Assembly: GCF_900143545.1 (NCBI RefSeq)
Contig: NZ_FREV01000002.1
Span: 496,018-560,017, forward strand
Reading direction: 5' to 3'
DNA length: 64,000 nucleotides
Source of the DNA: Loktanella sp. Alg231-35
Lineage (GTDB): Bacteria > Pseudomonadota > Alphaproteobacteria > Rhodobacterales > Rhodobacteraceae
Part shown: positions 26,511 through 35,476 of the stretch, in pieces
How the letters are laid out: every line of letters starts with the position of its first letter
Position numbering within the stretch: the first letter of the stretch is position 1
Translations under genes and position numbers: made by a program
Notes under the pieces: generated by a model
What the model saw: only the letters and a program-made list of their open reading frames with translations
Database searches by the model: none
What the model was told of the DNA's origin: nothing

Positions 26511-26999
26511 CTATGACAATTCATCTTTGCAAGGGTGTCGTGAAACATGGGTACTCAAAACAATTGTAAACAAACACTTCGGGGCTCCGACCGGGCAATG
26601 CACCGGTGTTGCAAACGAGACGGCGCAAGACATGCCCCAAGATGCCTCACAATGAAAGTCCAGATTGCCTGATTTTGCAAAGCGATCAAGTGTTTCTTCC
26701 ACGACTTGACAAGGCAGCGCATCAATGAGGCGTAAAAGCCGGGATTGTTCGTCTGCGGAGGCTGGAGCTGGGTCGTCCTTACTCCACGCCGTTAGCCCTT
26801 GATCCCAGGCCGCCATCATCCATTTCAAGGCGGTCGGAGCTTCTTCTTCGGTCACCAAACATCGTCCAGACTTGAAGTTCTTTTTTATCGAGAGGTTCAG
26901 GAGAACAAACGCAAAAGCGCGTGGTTGCCACATTCCTAAAACCGAAAGGCCACCAAAGGGGATCCGAACTGTTTCGGGGAAACGACTATAAGACCACAT
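26511..26999 (-). CDS. Hypothetical protein, doubtful or remnant
   Basis: A 162-codon frame. The middle part, WMMAAWDQGLTAWSKDDP followed by SRLLRLIDALPCQ, looks like real amphipathic protein, but the first 45 and last 30 residues look random and no ribosome site is visible. I recognise no family. It may be a decayed gene whose conserved core survives. The surrounding 26430-27427 holds no other supported gene. Confidence 0.3.
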   Translation of the reverse strand: MWSYSRFPETVRIPFGGLSVLGMWQPRAFAFVLLNLSIKKNFKSGRCLVTEEEAPTALKWMMAAWDQGLTAWSKDDPAPASADEQSRLLRLIDALPCQVVEETLDRFAKSGNLDFHCEASWGMSCAVSFATPVHCPVGAPKCLFTIVLSTHVSRHPCKDELS

Positions 27000-27004
27000 A
27001 GTCA

Positions 27005-27427
27005 GGGGTTTTATGATCCGAGACGATGATGGTTGGCCTCAAGCTAAGAAATGAAATCTGGCATTCCCGTTGTCGGCGTTGCCTTATCGGCAGTGCGGCG
27101 AAAACCCGAAGGCTTTCCGAAATATCAGACGTTGGCGTCAATGCAATTTACTCCGCGCTTCGTTCGTCGCTCGGCAATGCAAGGCCGTTAGTCGGATTTA
27201 TTGCTGCGCAATTTCGGATTACGGACAGTCAATCCTCATCGTCTAACAGGTCTTCTCCCACAGACTGCGAATTCGCCGTGGCCAAGATTTTTGCAACTGC
27301 AGCGAATGGCAGCTTTGTGGATTGCGACAGCAGCATCGTTACACCGCGTTCAGAGACGGCTATGGGCCGCTGCTGCTGCTACAAATGCACCACGGGATAG
27401 GCTTGGGGTCAGGGCATCGATGGCTCT
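27005..27427. other. Gene-free stretch before the sulfotransferase
   Basis: Small frames here have no ribosome sites, no recognisable motif and unnatural composition (runs of Cys and Ser). I see no gene, tRNA or clear repeat. The promoter for the TPR-sulfotransferase should lie at the right end. Confidence 0.5.
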
Positions 27428-27469
27428 TTGAACTATCGATTGCGCGTCAACTGGTGTAACGATCCGAGC

Positions 27470-28921
27470 ATGGACCAGATGAAGCAAGTCAAGACGAGAC
27501 TAAGGAAATCGCCGAAGGCCCCCGACCTCTTGACTGAGTATGGGCGTCTTTGTCTGCAAAATGGTGATATCTGGTCTGCACGCGCCGCCTTTCGCAAGGC
27601 GAACGCACACGCGCCGGGTGTTGTTGAGTTTCTTAACAATCTTGCGGTTGTCGAGTTGAAGACAGGGCGGCCGGACCTTGCCCTGTTGCTGATCGTTGAC
27701 AGCCGCAATCGATCGCCCCGCGATGCAGGCAGCGTGAAAGTTCACTATGAGGCACTGATGGCACTCGGGCGATCTACCCAAGCGCGCGCGATCCTCGAAA
27801 AGGCAAAATCCGATGGGCTTAACACTGCTGAGGTTGACCTTGATCTGGCCGAAACGTTTGTCGCCGAGGGTCACTTTGCACAAGCCGGGGAAATTTACAA
27901 AAGGCTCATGGCAGCATCGGTACCCTCTGCAGGCGCGTTTTGGGGAATGGCTCAGGTGCCAAAGCAGGATTTTTTGCCCACTTGGTGGAACGCGCTGCAG
28001 ACTCTGATCGATGACCCGCGCACACCACGCTCGCAATTACTTCGGCTGCTGAAGGCCCGAGCAATCTTGAATGATCGGCGCGGACAGTTTGACGCCTCTA
28101 TTCAAGATCATTCGATGTCTAACCGACTGCAGTATCAAAACAGCGCGCCTAACACCTTCGGATATCCAGCACTCGACGCGGTTCTTGCCCAGCAGACTGT
28201 CACTCCGCGGTCTTCAGGCGTGGAGACTGATCGACCGATCTTCGTTATTGGCATGCCGCGATCAGGAACTACCCTCGTCGAACAAATCCTAGCCTCACAC
28301 CCCGACATTCATGGCGCCGGCGAGTTGATTTTTTTCAGAATGCAAGCGCAGCGGGAACGCACAAAGGTGTTGGGGAAACGTGACACCCAAGGCATTGCCC
28401 AAGCATATCTGGGTTTGTTGTCGACGCATCATTCGACGGCCATGCATGTGGTCGACAAAATGCCGAGCAACTTTGAAAACATTTGGCTGATCCGCGCTTG
28501 TTTTCCTAATGCGCGCATCATCCATTGCAGGCGTGACCCGATAGCCACGTGCACGTCGCTCTTTACCAATCCGATGGGCGGCGCGCATCGCTACCTCAGC
28601 GACCTCAAAACACTGGGGCAAAAATACGTTTGGTATGAGGAGTTAATGCAGGTTTGGGCCAATCGGTATCCGGGAAGTATTTACGACATTCACTATGAAG
28701 AGCTCATTGCTAATCCCGAGGAGCAAGTGAGAGGTCTTTTGAGCCACCTTAACTTGGATTGGGATGATCGGTGTTTGCATTTTTGGCAGACGGAACGGCC
28801 TGTGCAGACACCCAGTCGCGCAGATGTTGCGCGCCCAATACATACTGAGGGTCTATCGAAATGGAGGCGGTACGAACCATTTCTCGCTGACCTCGTAGCA
28901 GCTCTCGAAATGCACAATTAA
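27470..28921 (+). CDS. TPR-containing sulfotransferase
   Basis: About 483 residues. The first 230 form tetratricopeptide-like helices (GRLCLQNGDIWSARAAFRKA, LAETFVAEGHFAQAGEIYKR). The C-terminal 240 form a sulfotransferase domain with the PAPS 5'-phosphosulfate loop FVIGMPRSGTTLVEQI at about residue 258 and the segment CRRDPIATCTSLF for 3'-phosphate binding. It would transfer sulfate to a protein or glycan. No membrane helix is seen. A TTG at 27428 would add 14 residues; the ATG at 27470 is preferred. It precedes the triplicate outer-membrane protein gene by about 130 bases. Confidence 0.85.
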   Translation: MDQMKQVKTRLRKSPKAPDLLTEYGRLCLQNGDIWSARAAFRKANAHAPGVVEFLNNLAVVELKTGRPDLALLLIVDSRNRSPRDAGSVKVHYEALMALGRSTQARAILEKAKSDGLNTAEVDLDLAETFVAEGHFAQAGEIYKRLMAASVPSAGAFWGMAQVPKQDFLPTWWNALQTLIDDPRTPRSQLLRLLKARAILNDRRGQFDASIQDHSMSNRLQYQNSAPNTFGYPALDAVLAQQTVTPRSSGVETDRPIFVIGMPRSGTTLVEQILASHPDIHGAGELIFFRMQAQRERTKVLGKRDTQGIAQAYLGLLSTHHSTAMHVVDKMPSNFENIWLIRACFPNARIIHCRRDPIATCTSLFTNPMGGAHRYLSDLKTLGQKYVWYEELMQVWANRYPGSIYDIHYEELIANPEEQVRGLLSHLNLDWDDRCLHFWQTERPVQTPSRADVARPIHTEGLSKWRRYEPFLADLVAALEMHN

Positions 28922-29050
28922 CCACAAGTCGAACAAATTCTTGACGCAAAGACGCGATTTAGAATGAGCAGACTGATCGTCAATGATGTGAATTATGCGT
29001 CAGGCGATCGGGCATCGACACTCAGTTCTCGCCTTGTTGAAAGTTGCACA

Positions 29051-31027
29051 ATGAAAATCGCTCGCCGCTCACTTCTTTTGTCTACTAGTCTCGCGTCTAT
29101 GGTCTTGGCATTGCCAGCCAGTTCACAAGGTCTTCAATCTGCTGAGACGAATTGGACCGGTCTTTATGCCGGTGCCGGGACTGACCTGTCTTTCGCCGGT
29201 CATTCCGCCAGCACCGACTATGGCGGGACGTACGGAGGGTACATTGATCCGGTTGCTACGGCGACGTTCGGGCGAAACTGGCAGTCGGGCAACCTGGTGT
29301 ATGGCATCGAGTCCTCCGTTTCCGGTCCCGGTCGGGACGGTGAAATCGATTGGTATGACGACGACAGTTACCAAAACCGTTATGAATGGAATTGGTCCGC
29401 GACCCTCCGGGGCCGTGTCGGTGTAACTGCGGGGGACGTTCTGTTGTACTCCGCAGCTGGTGTGACCGTCGCGGATGTCACACTGGATGCTTGCGAGCAA
29501 GGGCGCTTTGACGACACTTGCGCGGCAAACTCCTACTCGACCTTTGTTGATGACAGGTTGAAAGGCTTTACGGCTGCCATCGGAGCAGAGGCTGCCTTCA
29601 CAGATCGCCTGAGCGGCTTTCTTGAGTATTCCACAACCGCGTTCGAGGCCGAAGTCGTGGGCCAGAACCGCAATGGTGCCGACACCGAAGTCACCCCGCA
29701 TGGGATCAACAGCGAAGCGCTGCGCGTTGGTCTCAACTATAGCCTTGGTGGCAGCAGACGTTCTGACCCCGTGACGGTGAACGCAGCCGACAGCATGTGG
29801 GGTGGCGGCTACGTCGGCCTGCTTGGTACATACGGTATGCTCACAAACCATTCCGGCCTCTATTACGGCGGCACAAGAACAACCATTGCGGACCAAACGC
29901 TTGGTGTTGTGGGCGGCTACAACGTTCAGCGCGGCAACTTTGTCTATGGACTTGAAGCAGATGTGTCAGGTGCGATGGAAGCCGACAAAATCTGGGGCGA
30001 CGACTATCTGAGCGACCATAGCTGGAATTGGTTGACGACAATCCGCGGTCGTGCCGGGATTTCCACAGGTTCTGCGCTCTTTTACACGACTGCAGGATTG
30101 GCCTTTGCTGACTTGGAACTTGGTGCATGCGAAGGCGATGCCGATGAAACCTGTGCGGATAGCGGCGCTGACTACGATAGCCGCTATTCCGGAGTATCGA
30201 CCGGCCTTGCTGCCGGGTTTGGTGTTGCTGTGCGCCTCAACGAGCGCACCGCGGTGAACGCCGAATACACCTATGTTGGGTTCCCGTTTGAAACCGGTGC
30301 AGACGCGCTGACGGAAACCGACGGTGAATCAGACTACCCAGGGCCGCACACCGCAGAGGCTCAGATGTTCCGCATTGGCGTCACCTACAGCTTGGGCACG
30401 GCGTCGTCTGGCCGTGCTGAGCCGCTGCATGATTGGTCGGGCTACTACGCTGGCCTATTTGCGTCTGGAAATCTTCTTGGCGTTGCAGGTGGCAGCTACT
30501 ACGGCAACCCTTCAATCATGGAAGAACACGGTGCATTCGGCGTGAATGCCGGCCGGAATTGGGAGCGTGGGAATTTTGTCTTTGGCGTAGACGCCGAGAT
30601 CCAAAGTGGCACCGGGCCGACGGCGTCCACGTACTATGATGAGGATGACTATCTCAACTCCGGTGAATGGAACTGGTCAGGCGCAATCCGCGCGCGTGCC
30701 GGCATTGCGACAGGCAATGCGCTCATTTTTGCAACGGGTGGTGTCGCCATCGCGGACACGGATCTGTGGCACTGCTACGAGCTGGAGGAATGTTTCGACC
30801 CATCTGACCTGAACGATGAATCAGACTCGTATTTTGAAGACGTGCAGTACGGTCTGACCGGCGGTTTCGGTGTCGAATATGCCATCAATGATAGCACATC
30901 GATCATCGGCGAGTACCGCATGACGCAATTTGGCGCGCAGCGCGGCGATGGCCTGACCGATGATGACTATGCGGATCACACCACTTGGTCACAGATGGTC
31001 AAAGTCGGGGTGAATTACTCTTTCTGA
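29051..31027 (+). CDS. Outer-membrane protein made of three tandem Omp25/opacity-like domains
   Basis: A 658-residue exported protein. The start MKIARRSLLLSTSLASMVLA is a signal peptide ending near PASSQG; an earlier ATG at 28964 would bury it. Three copies of one domain of about 215 residues follow. Each opens with an aromatic-glycine block (WTGLYAGAG, WGGGYVGLLG, WSGYYAGLF), contains NWQSGNLVYGIE, NVQRGNFVYGLE or NWERGNFVFGVD, a WNWxxxxRGRxGxxxG strand pair, and ends with a strand and turn such as LRVGLNYSLG. A paired Cys loop is present in each. Single-copy relatives form eight-strand porin-like barrels in alphaproteobacterial outer membranes. Confidence 0.85.
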   Translation: MKIARRSLLLSTSLASMVLALPASSQGLQSAETNWTGLYAGAGTDLSFAGHSASTDYGGTYGGYIDPVATATFGRNWQSGNLVYGIESSVSGPGRDGEIDWYDDDSYQNRYEWNWSATLRGRVGVTAGDVLLYSAAGVTVADVTLDACEQGRFDDTCAANSYSTFVDDRLKGFTAAIGAEAAFTDRLSGFLEYSTTAFEAEVVGQNRNGADTEVTPHGINSEALRVGLNYSLGGSRRSDPVTVNAADSMWGGGYVGLLGTYGMLTNHSGLYYGGTRTTIADQTLGVVGGYNVQRGNFVYGLEADVSGAMEADKIWGDDYLSDHSWNWLTTIRGRAGISTGSALFYTTAGLAFADLELGACEGDADETCADSGADYDSRYSGVSTGLAAGFGVAVRLNERTAVNAEYTYVGFPFETGADALTETDGESDYPGPHTAEAQMFRIGVTYSLGTASSGRAEPLHDWSGYYAGLFASGNLLGVAGGSYYGNPSIMEEHGAFGVNAGRNWERGNFVFGVDAEIQSGTGPTASTYYDEDDYLNSGEWNWSGAIRARAGIATGNALIFATGGVAIADTDLWHCYELEECFDPSDLNDESDSYFEDVQYGLTGGFGVEYAINDSTSIIGEYRMTQFGAQRGDGLTDDDYADHTTWSQMVKVGVNYSF

Positions 31028-31466
31028 GGACCAAGCTAGGAACGGGCGAGCACCCTTGAACTGGCCCAGGTCAACCAAAAGCAGCCATTCGTGTCTTGGG
31101 TGAACGGCAACGCCGTGCGCGCTGCAGGCATTTGATCGACTCAGATTACTACAAGCTGGACGACCAGCGGCTTTCGGGAAGGCAGTTGGCTAGATTTGCT
31201 ACCCGCCGAAGTCGGTTATGGGCCGGCCTCAATGATCAAATCGTGAGCCTTCTGGCTCAATACTGAACTGCTTCCGATAACCGGTTTGCGCCTAAAAAGG
31301 TAACTTTCTGCCACGCGGAAAATATCGGCCTTCGCGCCATCGGCGCTCAGCTACTCCAACTTACGTAATTGTAAGGTTGGCGAGCACCTTCTGCAAAGTT
31401 GACCCCCTATTTCTATTTCATCGGACGGCGCAACAGCCTTCCTCAACATGAAAATGGAGATACGAC
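31028..31466. other. Long non-coding stretch upstream of the PepSY gene, with a possible regulator site
   Basis: No supported gene. Near the right end, CTTACGTAATTGTAAG (31360-31375) is a dyad, CTTAC-N6-GTAAG, which overlaps the word GTAAGGTTG (31371-31379). The same nine bases recur at 33843-33851 in front of the small membrane protein and cytochrome b561 genes. The position suits a binding site for the response regulator encoded between them. Confidence 0.4.
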
Positions 31467-31808
31467 ATGAAAACGAAACTCATTGCAGGTGGTGCGCTGA
31501 CAGGGCTGGTTTTGGCTGGCGGCATCGCTGGAATGGTCTCTGCCCAGACGGTTGCTGATGCGACAGGACTGACCGAAGAGCAGGTGATCGAGATTGCCCT
31601 TATGGAAGTGCCAGGCGAAGTCACAGACGTTGAGATGGAGCGGGACGACGGGCAGCAAGTCTTTGAGGTCGAAATCCTCGGCGCTGACGGTTCTGAAATG
31701 GAAGTCTACATCGCAGCTGAGACTGGTGAAATTCTTGAGGTGGCAGCCGAAGGCGACGACAATGACTGTGGCGGTGATCATGACGATGACGACGCTGAAG
31801 ACGCCTAA
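31467..31808 (+). CDS. Exported PepSY-domain protein
   Basis: A 113-residue precursor. Residues 1-27 are a signal peptide (KTKLIAGGALTGLVLAGG, cleavage near SAQT). A single PepSY domain follows at about 30-95, with LTEEQVIEIALMEVPGEVTD and TGEILEV. The last 18 residues are strongly acidic with several Asp and His, so they could bind metal. PepSY proteins of this size often sit beside two-component systems and cytochrome b561 and are induced by metal or membrane stress. The next gene is the response regulator. Confidence 0.85.
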   Translation: MKTKLIAGGALTGLVLAGGIAGMVSAQTVADATGLTEEQVIEIALMEVPGEVTDVEMERDDGQQVFEVEILGADGSEMEVYIAAETGEILEVAAEGDDNDCGGDHDDDDAEDA

Positions 31809-31895
31809 ACGAAAACTGTTTTCGTCGACGGCATAAGCGAGTTAGGCTGCCCTTTGTGGCGGCCTATTTCTGGGTCAACCCACCGAAGGGTCACC

Positions 31896-32579
31896 ATGCG
31901 CATTCTGCTTTTGGAAGATGACAAACAATTAGGCCCATGGATCACCAAGGGATTACGTGAAGAAGGCCACGTCGTTGATCATTTTGATGACGGCAAGGAT
32001 GCATTGATGGCGGCGATGGGACAGGAGTTTGATCTGCTCATTCTTGACCGCATGGTTCCAGGACTTGACGGTTTGGCCGTCCTCAAATCACTGCGCGCCT
32101 CTAAGAACAGCACGCCCGCATTGTTCCTAACGGCGCTGGGTGAGATCGACGCCCGTGTCGAAGGGTTTGAAGCTGGAGGCGATGATTACCTCACCAAGCC
32201 TTTTGCCTTTGCCGAATTATCTGCCCGCGTTGGTGCATTGGGTCGAAGAAGAGAGGGCACTGATACAGAAGCGGCCGTGCAGACGACACTGCGGTATGCA
32301 GATTTGACGCTAGACCTGTTAACACGGCGCTGCGAAAGGCGTGGCCAGCCGATTGATTTGATGGCGAAGGAAATCAAGCTGCTTGAATATCTGATGCGCA
32401 GACCCGGCCGTCTGGTGACAAGAACGATGCTGCTGGAACAGGTCTGGGACATGAGTTTTGATCCCACAACCAGCGTCGTTGAAACCCACATCAGTCGACT
32501 GCGTGCCAAAATCGATAAGCCCTTCAAGGAAGCCCTGCTGCGTACGCGGCGTGGGGAGGGTTATGTTTTTGGTGGGTAA
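31896..32579 (+). CDS. OmpR-family response regulator (QseB/TctD-like)
   Basis: A 227-residue regulator. The receiver domain begins MRILLLEDDKQLG with acidic pocket residues at 8-9 and the phospho-acceptor Asp51 in LLILDRMVPG; the switch Lys lies in YLTKPFAF. The C-terminal winged-helix DNA-binding domain (about 130-225) ends with TRRGEGYVFGG. The ATG at 31896 gives the normal start. It overlaps the kinase gene by 17 bases, so both are made together. Confidence 0.93.
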   Translation: MRILLLEDDKQLGPWITKGLREEGHVVDHFDDGKDALMAAMGQEFDLLILDRMVPGLDGLAVLKSLRASKNSTPALFLTALGEIDARVEGFEAGGDDYLTKPFAFAELSARVGALGRRREGTDTEAAVQTTLRYADLTLDLLTRRCERRGQPIDLMAKEIKLLEYLMRRPGRLVTRTMLLEQVWDMSFDPTTSVVETHISRLRAKIDKPFKEALLRTRRGEGYVFGG

Positions 32580-33846
32580 GTGGCTCACACGATTTAAGTG
32601 GTTGCGGCGCTCGTCGACTTTGCGATTGGCGGCGGTGCTGTCGGGGATATTTGCATTAGGTTTTCTTTTGGCGATCTTGGCAGCGTTAACGCTTGGCCAA
32701 AGAGCGATTGAACGACGGGTGGACGAGACCCTGACCGTTCTTGCGCAAGGCAGTGTCGTGGATCAGGTACGCGGTGACAGTGCTGCCATGATCTTGCGTC
32801 CGCTTGGCGAATTGAACGGGTTGCCAGAGCTTTTCCGTCGTACCGTTTCACGCGGAGGCGGCAACATCGAGCTGCGCGACGATCTGATGGGCGCAGATTT
32901 GTGGCGTGTGTTGGTGACCCAAGACAGTGTCGGTCAGCCCGTCATGATTGCTGTTCCGATTGAAGACAGTGCGGATGCGCTGGAATTGCTGGCAAGAATC
33001 CTTTGGGGCATGGCCGTAATCGTCATTATGTTGACCTTGGCGATCGGCCTATGGGTCGGCCTAGTCGCCCAGAGACGATTGGTAAGAATCAATGTGACTT
33101 TGGGCGATCTAGCGGCAGGGGATTTGTCGGCCCGAACAGGGACGGCCCGATCGAGAGATGACCTTGATGACATGTCCCAAAACCTGGATCAGACGGCAGC
33201 GGAGCTAGAGCGCCTTGTTAGCCAGACCCAGCATCTGAGCGCGAGCATTGCCCATGATCTGCGCACACCTTTGGCGCGTCTGCGTGCGCAGCTTGAAATG
33301 CTGCCAGAAGGTGATCAACGCGGTGCCGCTATGGAAGAGGCGAGCCACCTATCGGGTGTCTTCGATACCATCATGCGAGTGGCGCGGATCGAGGCCGGAC
33401 AGGGTCGCGTTGGATTTGAACCCGTGGCATTGGACGCTTTAGCAGGTGAATTGGTTGAAACCTTTGGGCCAGTGGTCGAAGACGCAGGAAAAACGTTATA
33501 CTTGAAAGCCCATGCGACGGCGACAGTGCAAGCCGACCGCGCCATGTTGGTGCAGGCGATGGCCAACCTGATCCAGAATGCGCTGGTCCACGGCGGCAGC
33601 GAGATTACCGTGTTCGTCGATGGCAACAGTCTGGGCGTGGCTGACAACGGTGCTGGCGTTGACCCCGCTCAATTTGCAGAAATCATCAAACCCATGGTGC
33701 GCCTTGATAGTGCGCGCAGCGCTCAAGGGTCGGGCCTTGGTCTGGCGCTTGTTCGGGCCGTGGCCGACCGCCACAGTGCGCGGCTCAATATGGCGGTGAA
33801 TGAACCCAATGGGCTCAAAGTCTCAATCCAGTTTACAGAAATGTAA
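32563..33846 (+). CDS. Sensor histidine kinase, partner of the upstream regulator
   Basis: A 427-residue inner-membrane kinase. A first helix at about residues 20-42 and a second near 145-170 flank a short periplasmic sensor region. A HAMP segment follows, then the H-box SIAHDLRTPLARLRAQ (phospho-acceptor His near residue 230), the N-box NLIQNALVHGG, G1 VADNGAGVD and G2 GSGLGLALVRA. All catalytic motifs are intact. The ATG at 32563 has GGGGAGGG just upstream. The signal is probably a cationic, metal or membrane stress judged from the PepSY and b561 neighbours; this is inference. Confidence 0.92.
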   Translation: MFLVGKWLTRFKWLRRSSTLRLAAVLSGIFALGFLLAILAALTLGQRAIERRVDETLTVLAQGSVVDQVRGDSAAMILRPLGELNGLPELFRRTVSRGGGNIELRDDLMGADLWRVLVTQDSVGQPVMIAVPIEDSADALELLARILWGMAVIVIMLTLAIGLWVGLVAQRRLVRINVTLGDLAAGDLSARTGTARSRDDLDDMSQNLDQTAAELERLVSQTQHLSASIAHDLRTPLARLRAQLEMLPEGDQRGAAMEEASHLSGVFDTIMRVARIEAGQGRVGFEPVALDALAGELVETFGPVVEDAGKTLYLKAHATATVQADRAMLVQAMANLIQNALVHGGSEITVFVDGNSLGVADNGAGVDPAQFAEIIKPMVRLDSARSAQGSGLGLALVRAVADRHSARLNMAVNEPNGLKVSIQFTEM

Positions 33847-33854
33847 GGTTGCGG
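33843..33854. promoter_or_regulatory. Second copy of the GTAAGGTTG word, candidate response-regulator site
   Basis: GTAAGGTTGCGG directly follows the kinase stop and lies about 75 bases before the small membrane protein start. It repeats the word found upstream of the PepSY gene. A GTAAAA further right (33865) may be a second half-site. The role is inferred from position. Confidence 0.35.
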
Positions 33855-33924
33855 TCAGACGGGGGTAAAACCGGCTCCTTATCTCTCAATCATCGAAACA
33901 AAAGATGAAACTGGAGAGACCCAA

Positions 33925-34128
33925 ATGACCACCTTGATCGCAAAACTCAAAAACGCAGTGTCCAACGCAGCCCTGTTCGCCACGGCTATTTTCATGGTCG
34001 GCCTCGGCTTCGCCTTTGTGGGCACGATCGCGCTGTTTGGCCTAATCGCCGTGGGCGCCGCCATGATCGCATCGTTTTTTGTCACACCTGTGATGCCTGC
34101 GCAGACTGACGCAGAAGCCGCCTCTTAA
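33925..34128 (+). CDS. Small membrane protein, 67 residues
   Basis: Starts at an ATG preceded by GGAGAG. About residues 15-60 form two closely spaced hydrophobic helices rich in Gly, Ala and Phe, and a short acidic tail follows. I do not recognise a family. It sits between the kinase and cytochrome b561 genes and probably belongs to the induced membrane module. Confidence 0.7.
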   Translation: MTTLIAKLKNAVSNAALFATAIFMVGLGFAFVGTIALFGLIAVGAAMIASFFVTPVMPAQTDAEAAS

Positions 34129-34154
34129 TTGATATTGAGTGAAAGGTAATCCCG

Positions 34155-34667
34155 ATGACAATTTCCGCACAATCCCCCGTTAAGCCCCACGGATTTGTCA
34201 CGCGCAGTATCCATTGGGTTTCGATCCTGATGATCGCTTACGGCTATTACAAGGGTCTTGATAATGTGAACCAACTTGCCGATCCCGCTCTCTTTCGGTT
34301 CGAAGTTATCTTCGCATCATCCTTAGGCCTGCTTTTTGCATTCCGCCTGTTTTGGACGCAGAAAATCGGCGGCGCGACGCGGTTGCCACATAAGGCCCCC
34401 GCTTGGGAACACGTTGCATCGCGCACGGTGCACTACGGCCTCTATGGGTCAGTCTTTACAATTGTGGGGACAGGCCTTGCCATCGCATACGCCTATGCGT
34501 CTCCAGTGCTTGGCGACTTTTTTGTCAACGCGATGATCTTTATCCATGAAGCGGCGCTGACACTCCTGCCTGCCCTGATCTTGACCCACATTACGGGCGC
34601 TCTTTGGCACAAAGTTATCCGCCGCGATGGTGTCTTGGAAGCCATGACAGGGAAATTGCCGATCTAG
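34155..34667 (+). CDS. Cytochrome b561
   Basis: A 170-residue inner-membrane di-heme cytochrome b of the bacterial b561 type. Four hydrophobic helices are visible, with His residues in VTRSIHWVSILMIA, RTVHYGLYGS, IFIHEAALTLL and ILTHITGALWHK as candidate heme ligands. It would move electrons between quinol and periplasmic acceptors. Together with PepSY and the two-component pair it forms a commonly seen stress-response module. Confidence 0.88.
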   Translation: MTISAQSPVKPHGFVTRSIHWVSILMIAYGYYKGLDNVNQLADPALFRFEVIFASSLGLLFAFRLFWTQKIGGATRLPHKAPAWEHVASRTVHYGLYGSVFTIVGTGLAIAYAYASPVLGDFFVNAMIFIHEAALTLLPALILTHITGALWHKVIRRDGVLEAMTGKLPI

Positions 34668-34774
34668 TTCCAAGGACAAGCAAGCATTGATCCCATGATT
34701 ATCAAGGTCTGCTCCCTCCGCTCTTGTCCAGCTCATGCAGAACGCAGCGAACGTCCGATTTCGAGGTTTTCGCA

Positions 34775-35473
34775 CTATTTGATCGTGAAAAAGCCGGCAA
34801 TTTCCTGCGCCAATAGATCGACAGTATCCACGACATTCGCAAGCGGGGCGACGTTGTCTGCAATCAGCGAAAACTCAGAACAGGCAATGAACTGTAGGTC
34901 CATTCCGGCCGCCTCAAGTACGGTCGAGGCCTCTAGTAGCGCGCCGCGCGCTCGCGCTGTCGGTCCTTCTGACTTTATTGATCTAATTGCAGTAAGCATG
35001 GCGTCATCGCGGTTGGGCCAATGCACCGATAGACCCTTTGCGCCAAATGCACGCTCAAATAGCTCGATCTTCTGCACAGCCGGAGAGGCCAGCATGCCAA
35101 TGCGTCCGCCCTTGCCGATAGTGCGCAGGGCATGATTTGCGGCCAGATCAATCATGTTCAGAAATGGGATATCAACAGCACCGGCAATCGCATCTGCATA
35201 GTGATGTGCCGTGTTACACGGCATTGCCAATGCGGCACAGCCCAGTTGTTGCAACCTGACAGCCATTGCTGCCAGCGTCGGGCCAGGGTTTTCGCCAGCG
35301 CCGTCGATCAAATGCGCGATGCGCGACGGGACCTGCGGATTCATGTCAATCAGCAGCGGAACATGATCGCTGTCGTGACGCGCGGGGACGGCATCCATGA
35401 CTTTGGATTGCAATAGTATTGTTGCTGCGGGCCCCATCCCGCCAAGTATACCTATCGGATGGGGCCCGGGCAT
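34775..35473 (-). CDS. Aspartate/glutamate racemase family protein
   Basis: A 232-residue amino-acid racemase. The N-terminal GILGGMGPAAT block and the two catalytic cysteines are present: Cys86 in AMPCNTAHH and Cys198 in IACSEFS, where most relatives have a CTE sequence. It follows the PLP lyase gene by three bases in one operon, so it should act on the same amino acid. Aspartate is the usual substrate. Cysteate is the sulfonate analogue of aspartate, so racemisation of cysteate is conceivable if the neighbour is CuyA. Confidence 0.87.
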   Translation of the reverse strand: MPGPHPIGILGGMGPAATILLQSKVMDAVPARHDSDHVPLLIDMNPQVPSRIAHLIDGAGENPGPTLAAMAVRLQQLGCAALAMPCNTAHHYADAIAGAVDIPFLNMIDLAANHALRTIGKGGRIGMLASPAVQKIELFERAFGAKGLSVHWPNRDDAMLTAIRSIKSEGPTARARGALLEASTVLEAAGMDLQFIACSEFSLIADNVAPLANVVDTVDLLAQEIAGFFTIK

Positions 35474-35476
35474 GTC

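Noticed and set aside
31809-31825. ACGAAAA-CTG-TTTTCGT stem after the PepSY gene as a terminator
   Set aside because: The stem is AT-rich, short and has no T-run. The following regulator gene probably shares the transcript, so it is at most a weak attenuator.
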